Assembly: GCA_028822885.1 (NCBI GenBank) | Contig: JAPKCP010000132.1 | Location: 1 to 8,864, forward strand | Length of the DNA: 8,864 nucleotides | Reading direction: 5' to 3' | Origin: Yoonia sp. | GTDB lineage: Bacteria > Pseudomonadota > Alphaproteobacteria > Rhodobacterales > Rhodobacteraceae | Shown here: positions 1 to 5,275 of the stretch, in pieces | Layout of the letters: each line of letters opens with the position of its first letter | Position numbering within the stretch: the first letter of the stretch is position 1 | Position numbers and translations under genes: made by a program | The notes under the pieces: generated by a model | Told to the model about the DNA's origin: nothing | Database searches by the model: none | What the model saw: only the letters and a program-made list of their open reading frames with translations

Positions 1-207
1 CTGGAAGGCCAGTCTGCGTTGAATATGCTGGAAACCGTCATCCAAGATATTACCAAACTCCCCAACGGGAACCTTGCCGTCACGTTGCTGGCAAAGTCCC
101 TGCCAATTTGGGCTGAGATCACGCCGCTTTCAGTCCATAAGTTGGGGCTTGAGGTTGGCCAAACGGTCTTTGCGATCTTTAAAGCGACAGCTGTTGGCCC
201 TGTCTAA
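1..207 (+). CDS. modC: Molybdate ABC transporter ATP-binding protein ModC, C-terminal end (partial)
   Basis: The reading frame is open from the first base, so only the last 68 residues are visible. They form a TOBE/MOP-type domain: an N-terminal SALNML strand, then a pattern of hydrophobic strands and the stretch WAEITPLSV...LGLEVGQTVFAIFKA, which is the usual ending of molybdate importer ATPases. In the family this domain binds oxyanion and sits after the nucleotide-binding domain, which would lie to the left of the window. The stop TAA (205-207) overlaps the TAG stop of the opposing GST gene, and no terminator separates them. Another ABC ATPase carrying a TOBE domain (sulfate or tungstate type) is possible. 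The ending fits ModC best, and modA/modB just upstream would confirm it. Confidence 0.7.
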   Translation: MEGQSALNMLETVIQDITKLPNGNLAVTLLAKSLPIWAEITPLSVHKLGLEVGQTVFAIFKATAVGPV

Positions 208-854
208 ATCGGCGGTTTTGCTTTTTCGAGATACGCATCCATCGCAGGTTTATAAGCGATCAGCTCTTTTGCGACCTCAGCATGTGTCCGCAAACGTGCG
301 TCATAGGCAAGCACAGCGTCGGGCCAAGTGACTGGCAAACCAATTGCCGTCTCAAACGCTTTGATCCACGCAAATGTCACAGCAAACCCGCAGTCACACA
401 TCCAGAGCGTATCGCCGTCCAGCGGATTAGTGGACAATAACACAGCAAGCGACGCGAGATGTTTTGAGATCGCAAGGCCACCCGCCGTAACGGCATCATT
501 GTTGCGCGTCACAAAAGCCACTTGCGGATAAATTGCCCTGACTGCGGGTTCTAACCGAGTGTCATGCATCCGGCTTTTCTCACGGGCTTTGGCGCGCAAT
601 TGCACAGTGAACGGCAGCATCGGCACATCAGGAAAGGCTTCTTCGATGTATTCTGCGATGGCCTCTGAATCTGCCAAGGTCAAACCATCATGGATCATTG
701 CGGGCAGGTTACCAGATGGGATCAGCGCTTTGTATTCAACAGAACCGTAACCACCGGGTGGCGGTAGTTCTGTGAAGGGAACGCCTTTGTGGCGCAGCAA
801 AATGCGCAGCTTGGCATTATAAACCGAGACGGGAACAGCGTAGATCGTCAGCAT
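204..854 (-). CDS. Glutathione S-transferase family protein
   Basis: This 216-residue protein has the length and fold pattern of a cytosolic GST. An N-terminal thioredoxin-like domain covers about residues 1-75, with a candidate catalytic Ser10 in the PVSVYN turn, the cis-proline of the NLPA motif (Pro51) and the glutathione-binding DSEAI motif (Asp62-Ser63). An all-helical C-terminal domain follows. It probably conjugates or reduces electrophilic substrates with glutathione in the cytoplasm; the substrate cannot be told. I chose the ATG at 852-854 because an AAGGA Shine-Dalgarno lies 7 bases upstream. The in-frame TTG five codons earlier has no such site and falls within that ribosome-binding region. 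The gene follows the binding-protein gene on the same strand, 67 bases downstream, with a terminator-like hairpin between. Its stop overlaps the opposing modC stop. Confidence 0.85.
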   Translation of the reverse strand: MLTIYAVPVSVYNAKLRILLRHKGVPFTELPPPGGYGSVEYKALIPSGNLPAMIHDGLTLADSEAIAEYIEEAFPDVPMLPFTVQLRAKAREKSRMHDTRLEPAVRAIYPQVAFVTRNNDAVTAGGLAISKHLASLAVLLSTNPLDGDTLWMCDCGFAVTFAWIKAFETAIGLPVTWPDAVLAYDARLRTHAEVAKELIAYKPAMDAYLEKAKPPI

Positions 855-872
855 CGTAAAGTCCTTCAAAGC

Positions 873-903
873 AAAAGGCCGACCATGTTCCCATGATCGG
901 CCT
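873..903 (-). terminator. Terminator-like hairpin after the solute-binding protein gene
   Basis: Bases 876-887 pair with 892-903 around a TTCC loop. The stem has 11 pairs (outer AGGCCGA with TCGGCCT, inner CATG with CATG) and a single C-A mismatch. On the reverse strand it lies 18 bases past the binding-protein stop and is followed by TTTT, then a T-poor stretch, so it is a short-tailed intrinsic terminator or an mRNA 3'-end stabiliser. On the forward strand it is followed by AGTTTTT and could also act there, against transcripts running through from modC. It ends about 20 bases before the GST start codon. Confidence 0.75.
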
Positions 904-921
904 AGTTTTTAGTTAGGCGGA

Positions 922-1701
922 TTATTCAGCCAAAAGCTGCCACTTTACGCCAAGTTCTTCAAAGAAACCCTGCTCTTGCTTGAGGGTGATCCATGTGTTG
1001 ACGTAGTTGATCCAGACTTGGTCAGCCTGTGGCAACAGCATCGCGATTGGTGTTGGCGCACGGCCTGCATCGACTGGGACGATCATCAATTGGTCGTATT
1101 GATCAACCAGTTTGTTCGCCTCAACGTTTGACGTGATACTTGCATCTGCACGACCCACAAGAACTTCTTGGAAGTCGCGGGCAGGGGCTTCAACGATCCG
1201 GTGCTCTGCGTCTGGGAAGAACAGTTTCACTTGGGCTTCTTGTGTTGTGCCCAATGTCGCGGCGACGGACACGTCAGCTGCGTTGAGGTCTTCCCAAGAT
1301 GTGAAGCGGTCTGCGTTTTCTTTCAGCGTCAGTGGCACTGTCGCAAGTGAGAAATAGCTGTCGGAATAACCAGCCGCTTTGGCACGGGATGGCGATACAG
1401 AGGCGGACCCTGTGATGTGGTATTGGCCTGCAGTGATGCCGCTAACGATTGTTTTCCAATCGGTCGCCACGAATTCAATCTCAACACCCAAATCTTCGGC
1501 AAGCTGTGTCATCACGTCAATGTCATAGCCAATGTAGCCGTTGGTCGCGATGTCTTTCATCGTCATCGGGTTCCAGTCGCCGGTCGTACCGACCTTTAGT
1601 ACGCCGCCACTGAGGATATCGCTTAACGCAGACTGTGCGTTGGCGGATACTGTGCTGGCAGCCAGAATAACCGTCGCTGCAGCAATTTTGAAGAATTTCA
1701 T
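922..1701 (-). CDS. ABC transporter periplasmic substrate-binding protein, family 3 (PheC-like)
   Basis: This 259-residue periplasmic protein starts with a clear Sec signal peptide: Lys2 and Lys5, a hydrophobic core, and predicted cleavage after Ala20-Asn21-Ala22. The mature part has the bilobed SBP_bac_3 layout: VLKVGTTGDWNP at the first strand, GYDIDVMTQLAEDLG (about 58-72), the ligand-carboxylate Arg106 in SPSRAKAAGYS, GTTQE in the second lobe (151-155) and a TSNVEAN segment (190-196). It should deliver an amino-acid-like or carboxylated solute to the ATPase/permease pair encoded divergently at 1831-3325. GTTGDW and the xxVEAN segment resemble cyclohexadienyl dehydratase PheC as I remember it, so an enzymatic role is a minor alternative. 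The start ATG is preceded by AGGGA at a 6-base gap. The missing lipobox indicates a soluble protein. Confidence 0.88.
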   Translation of the reverse strand: MKFFKIAAATVILAASTVSANAQSALSDILSGGVLKVGTTGDWNPMTMKDIATNGYIGYDIDVMTQLAEDLGVEIEFVATDWKTIVSGITAGQYHITGSASVSPSRAKAAGYSDSYFSLATVPLTLKENADRFTSWEDLNAADVSVAATLGTTQEAQVKLFFPDAEHRIVEAPARDFQEVLVGRADASITSNVEANKLVDQYDQLMIVPVDAGRAPTPIAMLLPQADQVWINYVNTWITLKQEQGFFEELGVKWQLLAE

Positions 1702-1830
1702 AGGATTTCCCTTTTCGTTTGAACGTTGGTACCTAGTTTGCCTTAGAGCAGCGACAATGCAAAGAGTTGACGCTTTTTAAATTTTTCGCCATCCCCGTCA
1801 CGGCTGCGTGATCTGACCAAGGACGACCCG
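1702..1830. promoter_or_regulatory. Divergent promoter region between the binding protein and the ATPase operon
   Basis: These 129 bases must hold the promoters for both transport transcripts. Reading toward the binding protein, TTGCAT (1762-1757) is a possible -35 box. It has an A/T tract (1774-1786, T5-A3-T5) upstream in a position suited to an UP element, but I see no good -10. Reading toward the ATPase, TTGACG (1767-1772) is a good -35, yet the sequence 17 bases on (CATCCC) is a poor -10. TCACG-GCTG-CGTGA (1798-1811) is a short inverted repeat in the ATPase leader, and could be an operator half-site pair or a small hairpin. AAGGA at 1819-1823 is the ribosome-binding site of the ATPase gene. 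Individual boxes are guesses; only the regulatory role of the region is firm. Confidence 0.5.
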
Positions 1831-2580
1831 ATGACTGATCCCAAAACGCCACTTATCACGATGCGAGATGTGTCAAAATACTTTGGCGACTTTCAAGCCC
1901 TGAAGGCTGTAAACCTTGACGTGGCGTTGGGGGAAAGGGTGGTTGTCTGTGGGCCATCTGGCTCTGGGAAGTCCACTTTGATCCGGTGTATCAACCGGTT
2001 AGAGGCACATGAGAGCGGTGAGATCGTCGTGGATGGCACTATCTTGACTGACAACAAAGAAAGCCTTGATAAAATCCGAGGCAACGTTGGGATGGTGTTT
2101 CAACAGTTCAATTTGTTCCCACATTTGACCGTGTTAGAAAACTTAACCTTGGGACCCCGCCGTGTATTGGGTCTGTCAGATGTCGAGGCAGACGAGCGCG
2201 GCATGAAGTATCTAGAGCGCGTGCAAATTCCCGATCAAGCGGGTAAATTTCCGCGCCAACTGTCGGGTGGCCAACAACAAAGGGTCGCAATAGCGCGGTC
2301 CCTTTGCATGGAGCCGCGGATTTTGTTGTTTGATGAGCCGACCTCCGCGCTTGATCCTGAGATGATCGCCGAAGTGCTTGATGTTATGACCGAACTCGCG
2401 TCCTCAGGTATGACCATGATTGTTGTCACGCACGAGATGGGCTTTGCCCGCAGGGTGGCCGATACAATGGTGTTTATGGACAAAGGTGAAATCGTAGAGG
2501 TTGGTCCCCCAGAAGACGTCTTTACAGCGCCAAAATCCCAACGGTTTGCGACGTTCCTACAACAAATTTTGAACCACTAA
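1831..2580 (+). CDS. Polar amino acid-type ABC transporter ATP-binding protein (GlnQ/HisP family)
   Basis: This 249-residue cytoplasmic ATPase powers the importer formed with the adjacent permease and the divergent binding protein. Every ABC motif is present: Walker A GPSGSGKST (41-49), Q-loop in FQQFNLFPH (90-98), signature LSGGQQQR (144-151), Walker B ILLFDE (164-169) followed by the D-loop SALD, and switch His201 in VVTHEMGF. FQQFNLFPHLTVLEN and the 249-residue length are typical of the polar-amino-acid uptake subfamily (GlnQ, HisP, AapP). The start ATG has AAGGA 7 bases upstream. The stop TAA overlaps the Shine-Dalgarno of the permease, so the two are co-transcribed and closely linked in translation. 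The exact solute cannot be read from the ATPase. Confidence 0.93.
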   Translation: MTDPKTPLITMRDVSKYFGDFQALKAVNLDVALGERVVVCGPSGSGKSTLIRCINRLEAHESGEIVVDGTILTDNKESLDKIRGNVGMVFQQFNLFPHLTVLENLTLGPRRVLGLSDVEADERGMKYLERVQIPDQAGKFPRQLSGGQQQRVAIARSLCMEPRILLFDEPTSALDPEMIAEVLDVMTELASSGMTMIVVTHEMGFARRVADTMVFMDKGEIVEVGPPEDVFTAPKSQRFATFLQQILNH

Positions 2581-2590
2581 GGACGTGCTG

Positions 2591-3325
2591 ATGAAACGTT
2601 TTATGATCTTTGCCTCCTTGATCCTGCTTGCTGGCTGTTCTGGTAATTGGGGCTGGCACGTTGTTGACCCAACCAACCCTAAAGGGCTGATTAACCTTAA
2701 ATTTATGTTCAGTGGGATGTACTACACGATCCTGCTGTCTGTGACCGCAATTTGCATTTCCGTGGTGGTGGGCCTGCTTGTCGCGTTGCCGGGGTTGTCC
2801 GATAAAAAGGGCTGGCGGGCGTTTAACCGGATCTATGTTGAAATCGTTCGGGCGGTGCCGATCCTCGTGCTCATTTTGTGGGTCTACTATGGCTTACCAA
2901 CGCTGTCGGGGATCACGTTGAATGTGTTCTGGGCGGGTGTACTGGCGCTGGCACTGTCTGACAGTGCGTTTCAGGCTGAGATTTTTCGGGCAGGCATTCA
3001 ATCCATTAGCAAAGGGCAATACGAGGCAGCGCAGTCTGTCTCGCTCAATTATCGCGACACGATGCGGTATGTTATCCTGCCGCAGGCAATTCGGCGCATT
3101 TTACCTGCGTTGGGTAATCAATTGGTCTACATGCTCAAAATGTCCTCACTGGTGTCAATCATCGGCATGCAGGAACTCACCCGAAAGGCCAATGAATTGT
3201 CAGTTTCTGAATATCGCCCGCTTGAAATTTACACGGTGCTGGTCCTTGAATACCTCGCCTTGATCCTGATTGTTTCAGCTGGCGTGCGCTGGTTTGAACG
3301 CCGCTTGAAGGCGTCCGAAGCATGA
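2591..3325 (+). CDS. ABC transporter permease, polar amino acid (HisM/GlnP) type, with lipoprotein-like N-terminus
   Basis: This 244-residue inner-membrane protein carries a BPD_transp_1 domain from about residue 41 to the end. Hydrophobic segments lie at about 43-68, 88-105, 112-126, 179-193 and 213-232. The EAA loop that contacts the ATPase is visible as GQYEAAQSVSLNYRD through ILPQAIRRILPALGNQ (142-177). It is the only permease here, so the pore is presumably a homodimer. I chose the ATG at 2591 because AAGGA (2579-2583) lies 7 bases before it; the GTG at 2585 is only one base from that site. Oddly, the first 17 residues look like a lipoprotein signal peptide with an LAGC lipobox (Cys16). 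The stop TGA overlaps the MATE start codon (ATGA). Confidence 0.9.
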   Translation: MKRFMIFASLILLAGCSGNWGWHVVDPTNPKGLINLKFMFSGMYYTILLSVTAICISVVVGLLVALPGLSDKKGWRAFNRIYVEIVRAVPILVLILWVYYGLPTLSGITLNVFWAGVLALALSDSAFQAEIFRAGIQSISKGQYEAAQSVSLNYRDTMRYVILPQAIRRILPALGNQLVYMLKMSSLVSIIGMQELTRKANELSVSEYRPLEIYTVLVLEYLALILIVSAGVRWFERRLKASEA

Positions 3326-4689
3326 GCGCCGTACGGGACCAAGACCTAACCGAAGGATCGCTTGGCGGGCATTTTCGAAAACTCGCGATCCCAGCTGCAC
3401 TTGGGATGCTTTTCACGACGCTTTACAACGTTGTAGACGTTTATTGGGCTGGGCGGTTGTCGACAGAAGCGCAAGCGGGTCTTGCCGTTGGCTTCCAAGC
3501 CTTTTTCATCATGATGGCGGTTGGCTTTGGCCTTAGCTCAGCGATGTCAGCCCTGGTGAGTAATGCAAAGGGGGCCAAGAATAGCGGCGAAGCCAGAAGT
3601 TTTGCGGCGCAGGGCATTACATTCGGTGTGATAGCTACGCTTGTGCTGATGGTTGTTGGCTGGTTCGGTGGGCCATACCTGATCGCCTTGGTGTCAGAGC
3701 CGGGCGGGTACCGCGATGCTGCGACGGGCTATTTCCGTTGGTTAATTTTCTCGTTGCCGGGGTTCATTCTGGCCTACGGAATAAACGGCGTATTGCAGGC
3801 GCACGGTGACACCGTGACGTTGCAACGTGGTCAAATGGCTGCGTTTTTCTTGAATGTTGTTTTGAACCCGTTGCTGATGTTTGGTGTACCGGGAATCTGG
3901 GACGGCATGGGCTTTAACGGGATCGCACTGGCGACTGTGATCAGCCAGACAAGCGTTATGGTTTGGGTGGTTTGGAAGGTTCTTGATCTTGATATAATGA
4001 AAAATATCAAACGGATAGAGTTCGTACCCCAAGCACAAAAGCTCAAAGAAATTACAGCTCAGTTACTGCCGGCAAGTACTGCGATAATGGTGATGTTTAT
4101 CTCTGGTTTTGTGGTGCAGTACGCGCTCAAGGGCTTTGGAGGGCACGCAATTGCGGCCTACGGGATCGCGCTCCGGATAGAGCAAATTTTGCTACTTCCT
4201 GTTCTTGGTATGACGGGCGCACTTTTGCCGATTATTGGCCAAAACTTTGGATCATCTAACTTGCCTAGGGTTCGCAGCGCTTTGTTTTTGTGCTGGAAAA
4301 TTGGGTTTACGATGTCGATATTGGCAATGCCTGCACTGTGGTTCGGTGGGCGTTACGCGATGGCGCTTTTCACTGACGATCCCGATGTCATCAACGTGGG
4401 TGTCAGTTACTTGCGGGTCGATAGCTTTCTTTTCCCAATCTATATGATGCTGTTTTCCATCAACTCATTTTTGCAGGGCTTGAAGAAACCGATCTGGACG
4501 CTTTGGATAAGCATTTACCGGCAAGGTTTTGGGATAGCGCTGTTTATTTGGGTATTTGTTGGGCTGCTCGGCTTTGATGTCTGGGGCGTTTGGTTTGGAA
4601 TCGCGACGGCAGTGGTCAGCGGTTGGCTCATCGCGATGGCAGTCGCATGGTCTGTTGCAAAACGCGAAATTGGCGGGTTGTGGGGCTAG
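3322..4689 (+). CDS. MATE family efflux transporter
   Basis: This 455-residue, very hydrophobic protein has the two-repeat, roughly 12-helix layout of MATE (multidrug and toxic compound extrusion) exporters. The first MatE half begins near residue 15 (LAIPAALGMLFTTLYNVVDVYWAGRL, typical of NorM/DinF-like members) and the second near residue 240 (LLPASTAIMVMFISGFVVQYA). Such proteins expel cationic drugs or metabolites using a Na+ or H+ gradient. The substrate and coupling ion cannot be inferred from the sequence alone. The start ATG lies in an ATGA overlap with the permease stop and has only a weak GAAG upstream, which suggests translational coupling to the transporter operon. The TAG stop (4687-4689) overlaps the opposing putR stop within one CTAG tetranucleotide. 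Confidence 0.92.
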   Translation: MSAVRDQDLTEGSLGGHFRKLAIPAALGMLFTTLYNVVDVYWAGRLSTEAQAGLAVGFQAFFIMMAVGFGLSSAMSALVSNAKGAKNSGEARSFAAQGITFGVIATLVLMVVGWFGGPYLIALVSEPGGYRDAATGYFRWLIFSLPGFILAYGINGVLQAHGDTVTLQRGQMAAFFLNVVLNPLLMFGVPGIWDGMGFNGIALATVISQTSVMVWVVWKVLDLDIMKNIKRIEFVPQAQKLKEITAQLLPASTAIMVMFISGFVVQYALKGFGGHAIAAYGIALRIEQILLLPVLGMTGALLPIIGQNFGSSNLPRVRSALFLCWKIGFTMSILAMPALWFGGRYAMALFTDDPDVINVGVSYLRVDSFLFPIYMMLFSINSFLQGLKKPIWTLWISIYRQGFGIALFIWVFVGLLGFDVWGVWFGIATAVVSGWLIAMAVAWSVAKREIGGLWG

Positions 4690-5168
4690 AACGCCTCGTC
4701 GACAACTGACTGCATCGAAACGTGCGTGGATGTGTTTGCGACGTGTGGCAGGGCCGATATTTTTTCGCCCAACACACGTCGGTACCCATGAATATCTGCG
4801 GTACGCACCTTGAGTAGATAATCGAACGCACCGGCGATCATGTGACACATCTCGATTTCGGGTGTTGCGCGGACGGCAGTATCGAAAGCAAGCAGCGCTT
4901 TTTCAGTGGTGTCGTTCAGTTTGACCTCAATGAATGCGACGTTGCTTAGTCCCAACTTAACAGGGTCAACGACCGCACGAAATCCAGTGATATACCCGTT
5001 GTCTTGTAGGCGCTTAAGGCGGACCTGACAGGGTGTTTTCGTCAATCCGACCTTATCTGCCAAAGCAGTTACAGAGATTCGGCCATCGACCCGTAGAATT
5101 TTAACAATTTCGATATCAAATCGGTCAAGTTGGCTTTTGCTATCCGCGTCAGAGCGTCTATCGTCCAT
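4686..5168 (-). CDS. putR: Lrp/AsnC family transcriptional regulator, proline-responsive PutR
   Basis: This 160-residue regulator has an N-terminal winged helix-turn-helix (about residues 16-65: FDIEIVKILRVDGRIS, then ALADKVGLTKTPCQVRLKRL as the recognition part) and a C-terminal RAM ligand-sensing domain (about 75-152, with MCHMIAGAFDYLLKVRT). The divergent position next to putA matches known putR-putA pairs in Rhodobacter and Agrobacterium, where PutR activates putA when proline is present and represses itself. The alternative GTG start at 5201 would add 11 residues, but it has no Shine-Dalgarno and lies at or upstream of the likely transcription start. The ATG at 5166-5168 has a weak GGA 9 bases upstream. 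The stop overlaps that of the convergent MATE gene. Function is assigned from context plus family. Confidence 0.88.
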   Translation of the reverse strand: MDDRRSDADSKSQLDRFDIEIVKILRVDGRISVTALADKVGLTKTPCQVRLKRLQDNGYITGFRAVVDPVKLGLSNVAFIEVKLNDTTEKALLAFDTAVRATPEIEMCHMIAGAFDYLLKVRTADIHGYRRVLGEKISALPHVANTSTHVSMQSVVDEAF

Positions 5169-5275
5169 TATTCTGATCCATTTTGGTTCTTTTTGAGGCA
5201 CCTTGTTTATATTATGGTCGAATTGCCTAATGCAAGTACGCTATGTTCCATCATCACCTTAAAAAGGCTTCAGAC
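5169..5275. promoter_or_regulatory. putR-putA divergent promoter region
   Basis: This 107-bp region lies between the start codons of putR and putA. Toward putR, TTGCAT (5235-5230) and TATAAA (5211-5206) are separated by 18 bases and form a plausible promoter, with a transcription start near 5199. Toward putA, TTCTTT (5187-5192) and TATTAT (5210-5215), 17 bases apart, are a weaker candidate overlapping the putR -10. Opposed, overlapping promoters of this kind suit an activator that represses itself. AAGG in the A-rich run at 5261-5266 is the ribosome-binding site that decides the putA start at 5276. Box assignments are by eye. Confidence 0.6.
5223..5235. promoter_or_regulatory. Candidate PutR operator, TTGC-N5-GCAA inverted repeat
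   Basis: TTGC (5223-5226) and GCAA (5232-5235) form a perfect inverted repeat around the 5-base spacer CTAAT. It overlaps the proposed -35 box of putR and lies about 40 bases before the putA start codon. A dimeric Lrp-type regulator could bind it and block putR while activating putA. Four-base arms can occur by chance, so this is a suggestion from position and symmetry only. Confidence 0.35.

Noticed and set aside
2585..2590. A GTG start two codons before the chosen permease ATG.
   Set aside because: The AAGGA ribosome-binding site is one base away from GTG but seven from the ATG at 2591, the usual spacing.
4465..4848. A 127-codon reverse-strand open frame bridging the ends of MATE and putR.
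   Set aside because: It overlaps both well-supported genes, runs in another frame of putR and shows no domain. It is a shadow.
5243..5275. An ATG start for putA at 5243 that would add 11 residues, including three consecutive His.
   Set aside because: There is no Shine-Dalgarno before it, whereas AAGG lies 8 bases before the ATG at 5276, and MQTLSDIR is a normal PutA beginning.
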